Of a stretch of DNA of 64,000 nt, positions 6,926-14,149 are shown one piece after another. Where the stretch lies: NCBI GenBank assembly GCA_016703225.1, contig JADJCM010000001.1, forward strand, positions 1,116,001-1,180,000, in the 5' to 3' direction. The position numbers and the translations under genes are program-made. Below the pieces are notes generated by a model. It was not told where the DNA came from. It saw nothing but the letters and a program-made list of their open reading frames with translations, and did not search any database. This DNA is from Lysobacterales bacterium. Lineage in GTDB: Bacteria; Pseudomonadota; Gammaproteobacteria; Xanthomonadales; Ahniellaceae. Each line of letters starts with the position of its first letter. The first letter of the stretch is position 1.

Positions 6926-9547
6926 TCAACGCGGCAGCAGCGCCGCCAGATCGAGCCCGGCCAGGCGGCGCGGCACACCGAGCCAGTTGCCCTGCGCGTA
7001 CTCGATGCCGCAGCGGCGCAGCGCCGCGAGGGTGGCGAAGGAATCGACGTGCTCGCCAATCACCGCCAGCTTCATCGATTTGGCCAGTCCGGCGATCGAG
7101 GCGACCATGGTGTGATCGAGCTCGTTGTCGGCCATGCCTTCGACGAAGCTGCCCTCGATCTTGACGAAGTCCACCGGCAGGTGGCGCAGGTGCGTGAATG
7201 AGGAGAAGCCGGTGCCGAAATCATCGAGCGCGAAGCGGCAGCCGATCTCGCGCAGCTGGTTCATGAAGCGACGCACGGTGTGCATCGAGGTCATCTCGCT
7301 GGTCTCGGTGATCTCGAACACCAGCGCGCGCGGCGGCACGTTCGAGGCACGGATGGCATTGGTGATCAGTGCCATCGACTCGGAGTCGGCCAGCGTCTGG
7401 TTGGACAGATTGATGTTGAAGGCGATGCGCCCGACCAGGTCGGCGCGTTCGCCAAGCTCGGCCAGCGCGTGCTGCACCACCCACAGGTCGATCTTCGGCA
7501 TCATGCCGACACGCTCGGCGAGCGGCACGAACACACCCGGCGACACCTGCTCGCCGCGGCGGTCGCGCATGCGCAGCAGCAGCTCGCACAGAATCTCGTG
7601 CCCGGGCGCACCCAGGCGCCAGCCATCACGCTCGCCGATCGCCGCCTCTTCGTGCGCCAACGCCGCCAACGGCACGATTGGCTGCACCTCGAACTCGAAG
7701 CGGTTCTCCTCGATGGTGTCGCGCAGCTTCGCGGTCCAGCCGGCTTCGAGTTCGCGCGCGATGCGCGTGTCCTGTTCGCCGACCCAGATCTGGGTCTGGT
7801 CGCGACCACGATGCTTGGCGGTCTTGCAGGCGACGCGCGCGTGCTCGAGCACGTACTCGGCGCTCGGCGTGTCGCGCGAGACCACGGCGACGCCGAGCGA
7901 CACGGTAGCGTTGCGCTGGTGCTGGTTGACGGTGAAGCGGCAGCTGTGCGCCAGCTCGCGGAAACTGTCGGCGAGCGTGAACAGGTTGTCGAGCTGGGCG
8001 CCCGTGAGCAGCAGCGCCAGACGGTCGCCCTCCAGGCGCGCGAGCAGATCGCCTTCGCGCAGGTGCTTGCCGAGCACCTGGGCCAGATCGGCGACCAGGC
8101 GATCACCAACCGCGGGTCCGCCGGCATCGACGATGTGGGTGTAGCGGTCGATGTCGAAATACAGCAATGCGCCGTAGCCGCCGTGCTCGCGCCGGCGCGC
8201 GATGTCCTGCGCCAGCAGCTGCGCGAAGTGACGGCCGTTGTAGAGCCCGGTGAGCGGGTCGTGGATCAGCTCCCAGCGCAGCTGCTCGGTGTTCTTGCGC
8301 TCGCCGATGTCGCGGAACACCACCACGGAGCCCTCGCGGCGGGCACCGATGGTCAGCGGCAGCACCGACACTTCAACCGGCACCGCCACCCGTTCGACGT
8401 CCCAGAACACGGTCTCGATGCGCGCCACCGACTCGCCGCTGCGATACACCTGCAACAGCGGCGAATCGGCGTCGCGCACCGGCTTGCCGTGTTCATCGGA
8501 GTGGTGGATGGCGTGCTGCGCGTTCATGCCGATGAGCGCGGCCTCGTCGTCGTGGCCGAGGATGCGCAGCGCCATCGGATTGACGAAGTTGATGATGCCG
8601 TCCTGGTCGACGCCAAACACGCCATCGCCGACCGAACCGAGGATGCCGTCGAGGCGCTGCTTTTCGGACTGCGCATTCTTCTGCATGCGGATCTGGCGTG
8701 CCAGCCCGCCCATGCGCGCCAGGAACAGCTCCTTGGCCTCGTTCTTGAACGTGCACTCGACCGCTCCGGCTTCGAGGCAGCGCTTGATGATGTCCTCGCG
8801 ATAGGTGCCGGTGATCATCGCCACGGCGGCGCCTGCGGTCGCCGGCAACGCCTTCAGGCGCCGGCACAGCTCATCGCCGCTGCCGTCGGGCAGGAAATAG
8901 TCGAGGATGAACAGGTCGTAGGACGCGCTGGTCGCCTTGGCAAAAGCCTCGGCAATGCTGCCGGCGACGTCGCAGTCATAGCCGTTGCGTTCCAGCAGCT
9001 GCCGATAAGCGAGGCGGATGCTGGCCGAATCGTCGACGAACAGCACGCGCACGCCGAGGCGCTCGCTCGGTTCCGGCGCCACCGCAGGTTCTGGTGTCGC
9101 CTCGGCCATGGCGCCGACGGCGGTAGCCCCCGGCATGGCGGGCCGCGCCTCGGCGGCGGGTGCCGCGGCGTTCGGCAGCAGCTGGCGCATGACCGCAGGA
9201 ATGCGCGAGAAGCCAGCCCACAGCAGGAACACCGCGTCGGCGCGCTCAGCGGCGAAGGCATCGATCAGCGGGTGCTTCTCGTGCCCGAGCACCAGCACTG
9301 CTGTCTTGCGCATGCGCGGATTGCGCAGGTACAGCAGCAGGTCCTCGAAGTCGCGGCTCATGCGCGCCGGCGCACCGAGGATCAACAGCGCATAGGGCTG
9401 CCCCATGTCGGTGGCGCGACCGAGATGGTCGAGGGTATCGGCGTAACTCGAAAGCTCCGACCACGAGCCGATCTGCGCCGCCTGCAGCGTGCGCGTGAGC
9501 AGATGATGCAATGTCGCCGAACGCTCGACGACCAGGATGCCAGTCAC
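6926..9547 (-). CDS. two-receiver, PAS, GGDEF and EAL signalling protein
   Basis: Domains in order, numbering from the GTG at 9547: a degenerate receiver (about 2-117, no clear phospho-acceptor Asp), a canonical receiver (about 166-282; paired Asp in VLFVDDS, acceptor Asp in FILDYFLPDG, Lys in TFKNEAK), a PAS domain (about 297-417), a GGDEF domain (about 422-590) and an EAL domain (about 600-870). The GGDEF signature is replaced by LEGDR, so cyclase activity is doubtful. The EAL domain keeps ELLLR, FNINLSN, ITETSE, DDFGTGFSS and KIEGSF, so it may hydrolyse c-di-GMP. I chose the GTG because GGGGAG precedes it; an ATG at 9691 would overlap the NYN gene. Confidence 0.85.
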   Translation of the reverse strand: MTGILVVERSATLHHLLTRTLQAAQIGSWSELSSYADTLDHLGRATDMGQPYALLILGAPARMSRDFEDLLLYLRNPRMRKTAVLVLGHEKHPLIDAFAAERADAVFLLWAGFSRIPAVMRQLLPNAAAPAAEARPAMPGATAVGAMAEATPEPAVAPEPSERLGVRVLFVDDSASIRLAYRQLLERNGYDCDVAGSIAEAFAKATSASYDLFILDYFLPDGSGDELCRRLKALPATAGAAVAMITGTYREDIIKRCLEAGAVECTFKNEAKELFLARMGGLARQIRMQKNAQSEKQRLDGILGSVGDGVFGVDQDGIINFVNPMALRILGHDDEAALIGMNAQHAIHHSDEHGKPVRDADSPLLQVYRSGESVARIETVFWDVERVAVPVEVSVLPLTIGARREGSVVVFRDIGERKNTEQLRWELIHDPLTGLYNGRHFAQLLAQDIARRREHGGYGALLYFDIDRYTHIVDAGGPAVGDRLVADLAQVLGKHLREGDLLARLEGDRLALLLTGAQLDNLFTLADSFRELAHSCRFTVNQHQRNATVSLGVAVVSRDTPSAEYVLEHARVACKTAKHRGRDQTQIWVGEQDTRIARELEAGWTAKLRDTIEENRFEFEVQPIVPLAALAHEEAAIGERDGWRLGAPGHEILCELLLRMRDRRGEQVSPGVFVPLAERVGMMPKIDLWVVQHALAELGERADLVGRIAFNINLSNQTLADSESMALITNAIRASNVPPRALVFEITETSEMTSMHTVRRFMNQLREIGCRFALDDFGTGFSSFTHLRHLPVDFVKIEGSFVEGMADNELDHTMVASIAGLAKSMKLAVIGEHVDSFATLAALRRCGIEYAQGNWLGVPRRLAGLDLAALLPR

Positions 9548-9662
9548 GCCATTCTCCCCAATCCCTTGAACCACAGCATCGCCCAGGCGGGCCCGGCATT
9601 CTGGCGACGAAGGCGCGGTTTCGGCAAGCTGTGGCGAGGCATTGGCCAGCAGTGGTAGCGGC

Positions 9663-10307
9663 TCAGTTCGAAATATTCTCGATCCGCTCAATCAGCGCCA
9701 GCGAATCGAGCACATTGAACGATCCCCAGCACTCCGTGGCCAGCGTGGTTCCTTGCGGAGGGAATCCGGCCTGGACGACCTTCTTGCCCATCGTCTGGAT
9801 GTATTCGACCGCAGGAATCATGTCGGCATCCAAGCTCCCGAGAACGGCAGCGTCGTAGGAGTTCGATAGCCCCAGACGCAAGAGGTCGGTCACCAGGTAG
9901 GTATCCACACCTTTTTCCTCGGTTGCAACGATTGGCTGTCCGCACCCGGAATGCGGGCAATGAGTGATCTCCTGATGGCAAGCCGGGCACTTCTGCGCCC
10001 CCTTTCTGCGTCTTTCACGAATCTGGACATTCACCCCGGGTTGGCGATCGAGCCATGTTGTCGCCCAGTTCTTGAATTTCCTGCCTTCGTCGGTCGCCGG
10101 GTTGAACGAGGTATAGACGTAGCAGCCCTGGTAGGAGAGGCTGGACTGCTCCACAGCGAGGACGCGGCAGGCTTCCCCGGCAAGGATCGGACCCAAATCC
10201 TTCCAGTTCACCTTCACCCGAACTTCCTTGAATCCGCGCTTGGCTGCAACCTTGGTGTTGAGCGTCAGCTGGAAATTCCAGTAGTCGATGAACACAGCAA
10301 TTCTCAT
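9663..10307 (-). CDS. NYN-domain (PIN-like) putative ribonuclease with zinc-ribbon insert
   Basis: The protein has 214 residues starting at MRIAVFIDYWNF after a GAGGGG ribosome-binding site. The acidic residues expected of a NYN nuclease are visible: Asp in FIDYWN, Asp in EKGVDTYLVTDLL and the Asp pair in LGSLDADMIPAVEYI. Between them sits a small Cys cluster, CPACHQEITHCPHSGCG, which could bind zinc. NYN proteins (LabA/DUF88) are metal-dependent RNases or RNase-like proteins of mostly unknown target. It lies 115 bases upstream of the EAL-protein gene on the same strand. The biological role is not known. Confidence 0.78.
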   Translation of the reverse strand: MRIAVFIDYWNFQLTLNTKVAAKRGFKEVRVKVNWKDLGPILAGEACRVLAVEQSSLSYQGCYVYTSFNPATDEGRKFKNWATTWLDRQPGVNVQIRERRRKGAQKCPACHQEITHCPHSGCGQPIVATEEKGVDTYLVTDLLRLGLSNSYDAAVLGSLDADMIPAVEYIQTMGKKVVQAGFPPQGTTLATECWGSFNVLDSLALIERIENISN

Positions 10308-10416
10308 GATCCGCCCCTCGATTGACTGCGTGCCAGCGAGACTATAGATTTCCGCCATTGAAACCCATCCGTCGTGCCCTGTTCGGGCTCTATCTACGCC
10401 GGATCATTGAACCCCC

Positions 10417-10446
10417 AAGGGGCGCGTATGCGCCCCTTGTGTTTTT
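10417..10446 (+). terminator. strong hairpin followed by a T-run
   Basis: A perfect 9-base stem (AAGGGGCGC, loop GTAT, GCGCCCCTT; 10417-10438) is followed by GTGTTTTTT at 10439-10446 on the plus strand. It has the shape of a rho-independent terminator reading rightward, yet both flanking genes (NYN and GST) are on the minus strand. On the minus strand the bases after the stem are G-rich and not T-rich. It may block antisense transcription or end an unannotated transcript. Confidence 0.6.
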
Positions 10447-10459
10447 TACCGCCCCAGCC

Positions 10460-11068
10460 TCAACGCTGGAACAGGGCAGCGGCGGCCGGGCGGGCCTTGA
10501 GGCGGGCGTGGTAGGCGGCGAGTGCGGGGTATTCGGCGAAGTTCACGTCGCAGCGCTGTTGCAGGTCGAGGCCGTGGCCGAGCAGGATGTCGGCGATGCT
10601 GAAGCGCCCGCAGACCCATTCGCGATCGAGCATGCGCCGGTCAAGGGTGGCCAGATGCACCATCAGGCGCTGGGTCGAAGCCTCGAGCATGGCGGCGTCG
10701 GGCTGGAACATCTTGTAGACCATGAGCGGATAGGTGGCGGCGTCAAGCGTGCTCGCTGCGAAGAAATACCAGCTCAGGAACTCGGCGCGACCGGGCTCAC
10801 CTTCGAACACCGCGAGCCGAGCTTCACGATGGCGCTCGGCCAGGGTCAGGCAGATCGCCGCGGAATCGAATTGGGTGACGCCATCCTGCACGATCGCCGG
10901 CACCAGGCCGGTCGGATTGACGCGGCGATAGGCCTCACCGCGATGCTCGCCGGCGCGCGCGTCGAGCCGGTGTTCTTCGATGGCGATGCCGAGTTCATTG
11001 GCGAGCCAGCGCACGCGCGAACCACGGTCGAAGGGCACGAAGCTGTACAGCTGGATCGATTCGCTCAT
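10460..11068 (-). CDS. glutathione S-transferase family protein
   Basis: The protein has 202 residues starting at MSESIQLYSFVPFDRGSRVRW. The N-terminal thioredoxin-like half contains NPTGLVPAIVQDG (the cis-Pro of the GSH site) and DSAAICLTLAE (Glu/Asp-Ser GSH-binding motif); the C-terminal half is all-helical with FSIADILLGHGL, the GST N-capping motif. This is a cytosolic GST of undefined class. The catalytic Ser/Tyr/Cys cannot be named with confidence. It is transcribed away from the DUF6916-like gene, its start lying 94 bases from that gene's. Confidence 0.85.
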   Translation of the reverse strand: MSESIQLYSFVPFDRGSRVRWLANELGIAIEEHRLDARAGEHRGEAYRRVNPTGLVPAIVQDGVTQFDSAAICLTLAERHREARLAVFEGEPGRAEFLSWYFFAASTLDAATYPLMVYKMFQPDAAMLEASTQRLMVHLATLDRRMLDREWVCGRFSIADILLGHGLDLQQRCDVNFAEYPALAAYHARLKARPAAAALFQR

Positions 11069-11161
11069 GACGGGCTCCGAAGGCGGGACTGCAGGGTAGC
11101 CGATGCGCTTGACCGCGGGCAGTTCCGGCGCGAGTCTGCGCGCCCCGGACGGATGCCGCAC

Positions 11162-11446
11162 ATGCTCGATCTCGCCACCCTCACTCCTGCCCAGTTCGAG
11201 CCGCTGCTCGGCCGCCGCTTTGCGGTGAACGGCAACGCCGACGTGCTCGAACTGCTGGCGGTGACCCGGCTGCAGTCGCCCTCACCGCGCACCGAGCCGT
11301 TCTCGTTGACCTTCGGTTCGAACACGCACCAGTTGCTGCAGTCCACGTTTCGGCTGGCGCATGCCGATCTGGGCGAGCTCGACGTGTTCCTGGTGCCGCT
11401 GCAGCCGGACGCGCGCGGCGCGCTCTACGAGGCGGTGTTCAACTGA
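11162..11446 (+). CDS. DUF6916-like small protein
   Basis: The product has 94 residues: MLDLATLTPAQFEPLLGRRF at the start and LDVFLVPLQPDARGALYEAVFN at the end. I recognise this pattern as the DUF6916 type often encoded next to tail-collar (microcystin-dependent-protein-like) genes; no function is known. It has no signal peptide. An ATG three codons upstream (11153) is also possible. The gene converges on the GNAT gene, and the two coding ends overlap by 22 bases, supporting a conserved gene pair. The family name is from memory and was not searched. Confidence 0.65.
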   Translation: MLDLATLTPAQFEPLLGRRFAVNGNADVLELLAVTRLQSPSPRTEPFSLTFGSNTHQLLQSTFRLAHADLGELDVFLVPLQPDARGALYEAVFN

Positions 11447-11979
11447 AGCGCGGGCGGGGTCCAGCCGAGGAAGTGGTAGACGCCGCGGTCCTCGATCCGT
11501 TCGAAACCGAGACGCGCGTACAGGCGTTGCGCCGGGTTGTTCGGCTCGACGTGCAGGGTGATGCGGCGCGCCTGGCGCGCCGCCACCTGCATCAGCGCGT
11601 GCAGCAACTCCTGGCCGATGCCACGCCCGCGCCAGGCCGGCAGCAAGGCGATGTCCATCAACCGGAATTCGCCGGGCGACGCGTACAGGTAGGCGCGCCC
11701 GAACGGCTCGCCGCCGCATTCGAGCAGCGCGAGCAACGCACCCGCGTAGTTCTGGCGGTAATGCGCCGCCTGCAGCCGCGACTGCTCGTGCAGGAAACCG
11801 TGCTTGGCCGCTTCCGGCCACGGCAGCGGTGCGAGTTCGTGCCACCGCGTCGTTGCATACAACGCATCGACGAAGGGCTGATCGGCCGCGCCCTCCTCGC
11901 GCCAGCTCCAGCCCTGCCCTTTGACGGCGAGCGCCGCGACCATCGCGTCGAGCGCCTGCTCCAGCAGCGAACGACTCAC
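11425..11979 (-). CDS. GNAT-family N-acetyltransferase
   Basis: The protein has 184 residues and starts at a GTG (11979) that overlaps the TGA of the upstream Tat-signal gene (GTGA). The acetyl-CoA-binding motif A is clear: LMDIALLPAWRGRGIGQELLHAL (R-x-x-G-x-G/A), followed by ITLHVEPNNPAQRLYARLGFERI, the motif B segment of GNAT enzymes. The acceptor is unknown. As the last gene of a same-strand cluster with tail-collar genes, it may acetylate one of their products or a metabolite linked to them; this link is inference from position. Confidence 0.85.
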   Translation of the reverse strand: MSRSLLEQALDAMVAALAVKGQGWSWREEGAADQPFVDALYATTRWHELAPLPWPEAAKHGFLHEQSRLQAAHYRQNYAGALLALLECGGEPFGRAYLYASPGEFRLMDIALLPAWRGRGIGQELLHALMQVAARQARRITLHVEPNNPAQRLYARLGFERIEDRGVYHFLGWTPPALQLNTAS

Positions 11980-12479
11980 GCCGCGACTGCACCCACGTCG
12001 ATGTCGATCACGGCGATGTCGAAACCGTCGCGGCTCAGCGTCAGGCAATAGCTGCCCGCGGACAGCACCGAGCCGGAGCCGGCGGATGCGGCACAGGCGG
12101 CGGTGGCGACGCAGTCGTCGTGCACACGCCCGTTCGCTGCCTCGAAGCCGATCAGTCGGCGCGGGTCCACCGGCAAGCGCAGCCGCTGGCTCGCGCCGGT
12201 GGCTCCGAATGAGGCCAGATCGAAGGCCTGCGCGCCGGCATCGGTCGCGAACCAGGCGCGCACGCGCAGCGGCTCGCGCTGTGCGACCAGCGCGCGCGGT
12301 GCGACGCGCAATTGCAGCCCCGCGCCGGTTGCGACGGGCTGGCTGCCATCGGTGACGCGATCGAGGCGCATCGCAAACTCTTCGGTGGGCGGCGTGGCAA
12401 GCACCCGCGCCGCCGGAGCCAACAAGCTGGCGCAAGCACCGACGCAGGCGGCATTCCTCAGGAACGATCGACGTTGCAT
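11976..12479 (-). CDS. Tat-signal exported protein of unknown function
   Basis: The product has 167 residues. The N-terminus MQRRSFLRNAACVGACASLLAPAA begins with RRSFLR, a good match to the twin-arginine export motif (S/T-R-R-x-F-L-K), then a hydrophobic stretch and an Ala-rich cleavage region. The mature part looks all-beta and ends in SYCLTLSRDGFDIAVIDIDVGAVAA. It carries a Cys pair in DDCVATAACAAS. I do not recognise a known domain. It lies 10 bases after a tail-collar gene and overlaps the GNAT gene by 4, so it belongs to the same unit. Folded export to the periplasm is inferred from the signal. Confidence 0.7.
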   Translation of the reverse strand: MQRRSFLRNAACVGACASLLAPAARVLATPPTEEFAMRLDRVTDGSQPVATGAGLQLRVAPRALVAQREPLRVRAWFATDAGAQAFDLASFGATGASQRLRLPVDPRRLIGFEAANGRVHDDCVATAACAASAGSGSVLSAGSYCLTLSRDGFDIAVIDIDVGAVAA

Positions 12480-12489
12480 GGGATTCTCC

Positions 12490-13026
12490 TCAGGTGCGCG
12501 GCGGGAACACGCCTTGCAGCGCGATGCAGAAGCTCAGGGTCAGGTACGGCATCAGGTTATTGTGCGGCAAGTCGCCCCCCGCAGGTGCGAGCGCCTGCCC
12601 CGAAAATGCGCTGGGCGGATTGCCCGACTGCGCCGCGTAAATCGGATTGGTGCCGACCTGCCGACCCAGGGCGTTGTTCGTGGGGATCTTGTTGCCTTCT
12701 TCATCCGTCTGGGCATTCGACATCTGCACCGCGTGCACGTGCACCGGTAGTTCCGATTCCAGCAGGCTGACGGTCTGGCTACCACCAGTTTCGCCCAGGT
12801 CGTGCAGGCTCAGCCCGGGTCCTTGTCCGGGATGCATCGCCGCGTTGCCCTGCAGGTCGGGAAGCGCGAAATTCGACTTGCCGTTGCCGCCATAGGTCGT
12901 GCCGAGCAGTGAAAACAATGCGGTGTTCTGCGATAGCGGGAGCAGTTGCCCGTCGCAGAAGGCCCATCCGCGCGGCGCGAAATTGAATGGGAAGATGCGG
13001 ATTTCCGCTACAAAGGGATCAGCCAT
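12490..13026 (-). CDS. tail-collar (microcystin-dependent-like) protein, paralogue 1
   Basis: The product has 178 residues, starting at MADPFVAEIRIFPFNFAPRG after a CAGGAG ribosome-binding site. The collar-domain motifs are complete: FAPRGWAFCDGQLLPLSQN, LFSLLGTTYGGNG and FALPDLQGNAAMHPGQGPG, then the C-terminal GGDLPHNNLMPYLTLSFCIA and terminal GVFPPRT. This is the Phage_Collar/MdpB type: a trimeric fibre-tip domain found in phage tail fibres and also in chromosomal gene sets without phage. It is one of three tandem paralogues here, with a different middle loop (receptor-like region). No signal peptide is visible. Confidence 0.88.
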   Translation of the reverse strand: MADPFVAEIRIFPFNFAPRGWAFCDGQLLPLSQNTALFSLLGTTYGGNGKSNFALPDLQGNAAMHPGQGPGLSLHDLGETGGSQTVSLLESELPVHVHAVQMSNAQTDEEGNKIPTNNALGRQVGTNPIYAAQSGNPPSAFSGQALAPAGGDLPHNNLMPYLTLSFCIALQGVFPPRT

Positions 13027-13097
13027 AAATTGCTCCTGGAGTTCAGACCATTTCCGCCGATGCATTCACCTTGAGAAACAGGATTTGCAGGCTTCAA

Positions 13098-13613
13098 TCA
13101 GGTCGGCGACGGAAAGATTCCAAACAGGGAAATGATGAAGTTCAGGCACAGATAGGGCTGAAAGTTGTTGTGCGGCTGACTGCCGCCGACCGCGCCGACC
13201 GTCGGCGCCAGGGGCACGAACGGCCCCGTTGGAACGTAGGCATCGATCGAGGTTGGACTGGCCAGAACATTGTTTCCGGGCGAGTTGTCGGTGGCTGCCG
13301 CCGAGGTCGCCAGCAGCGGGTGGGTGTGTGCTGCGATCTGGTTCGTGGTCAACGTGACCTGTTCGACACCGGTGGCTTCGGCGAGTTGGTAGTTGCCCAG
13401 ACCCGGCCCTTGGCCGAAATGAATCGGCAAGCGGCCGCGCAGGTCCGGCAGCGAGAACGTGGACTGCCCGTCTCCGCCGTAGGTGGTGCCGATCAGCTGG
13501 AACAAGGTTTCGTTCTCGCTGATCGGCAACAACTGGCCTTCGCAGAACATCCAGCCCGCGGGAGCGAAGTTGCCGGCGAAGATGCGGATTTCACCAACGT
13601 AGGGTTGCGCCAT
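13098..13613 (-). CDS. tail-collar protein, paralogue 2
   Basis: The product has 171 residues, starting at MAQPYVGEIRIFAGNFAPAG. It shares the collar skeleton with its neighbours: GWMFCEGQLLPISEN, LFQLIGTTYGGDG, FSLPDLRGRLPIHFGQGPG, and the end GGSQPHNNFQPYLCLNFII with terminal GIFPSPT. The stretch between about residues 80 and 135 differs from the paralogues and is rich in Ala, Thr and Pro. It starts 10 bases after the end of paralogue 3 and is followed by 71 bases before paralogue 1. Divergence between copies is high enough to imply old duplications and distinct binding partners. Confidence 0.88.
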   Translation of the reverse strand: MAQPYVGEIRIFAGNFAPAGWMFCEGQLLPISENETLFQLIGTTYGGDGQSTFSLPDLRGRLPIHFGQGPGLGNYQLAEATGVEQVTLTTNQIAAHTHPLLATSAAATDNSPGNNVLASPTSIDAYVPTGPFVPLAPTVGAVGGSQPHNNFQPYLCLNFIISLFGIFPSPT

Positions 13614-13623
13614 GGTCTGGTCC

Positions 13624-14127
13624 TCAGTTGGGTGACGGGAAGATGCCCTGCAGGGCGATCGAGAAATTGAGCGCCAGCAACGGCTGCCGGTTTTCGTGGG
13701 CCTGCGATCCACCGACACTGGTGATCGTCGCCGGGCTGGTCGCGACCATGGTGCCGCCCGCGGCGTACAGCGCGTTGCCTGCCTTCGCGAAGGTGACCGT
13801 GTTCGAGGCCGCCGGCGTGGTCGAGTTCGCGCTGGTTCCGTTCAGCACGTGGGTGTGCGTCGGCAGCTCGCTGATCGACAGCGTGTGCGCTTCCTCACCA
13901 CCACGCTCGCCCAAGGTGAATCCCGCGCCCACGTGCAAGGGCGTCCGGCCACGCAGATCGGGCAACGCAAAGTTGACGCGTCCATCGCCACCGTAGGTCG
14001 TACCGAGCAAGGAGAACAAGGCCTGGTTCTGGTTGATGGGCAGCAATTGGCCGTTGCACAAGGCCCAGCCGCGCGGCGCGAAGTTGAAGCTCATCAGTCG
14101 AATCTCGGACAGGAAGGGCTCTGCCAT
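13624..14127 (-). CDS. tail-collar protein, paralogue 3
   Basis: The product has 167 residues, starting at MAEPFLSEIRLMSFNFAPRG after AGAGAGGTG. The same collar motifs are present: GWALCNGQLLPINQN, LFSLLGTTYGGDG, FALPDLRGRTPLHVGAG and the ending GGSQAHENRQPLLALNFSIA then GIFPSPN. It lies 22 bases downstream of the giant repeat protein on the same strand, so the giant and the three collar genes are probably one transcript. The His-Thr-His in ELPTHTHVLNG corresponds to the conserved HxH seen in fibre-tip collar folds; a role in metal binding is possible but unproven. Confidence 0.88.
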   Translation of the reverse strand: MAEPFLSEIRLMSFNFAPRGWALCNGQLLPINQNQALFSLLGTTYGGDGRVNFALPDLRGRTPLHVGAGFTLGERGGEEAHTLSISELPTHTHVLNGTSANSTTPAASNTVTFAKAGNALYAAGGTMVATSPATITSVGGSQAHENRQPLLALNFSIALQGIFPSPN

Positions 14128-14149
14128 GGGACACCTCTCTTGGAGACGC

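Noticed and set aside
7280..9658. Long plus-strand open frame opposite the GGDEF/EAL gene
   Set aside because: Antisense to a multi-domain protein with complete motifs; no independent evidence.
9548..9691. ATG at 9691 as the start of the GGDEF/EAL protein
   Set aside because: The extra 48 residues have no domain character and overlap the NYN gene, whereas the GTG at 9547 has a good ribosome-binding site.
12490..14127. Prophage based on three tail-collar genes
   Set aside because: No other structural, packaging, integrase or lysis gene is near; the genes sit with Tat and GNAT genes in a conserved-looking unit.
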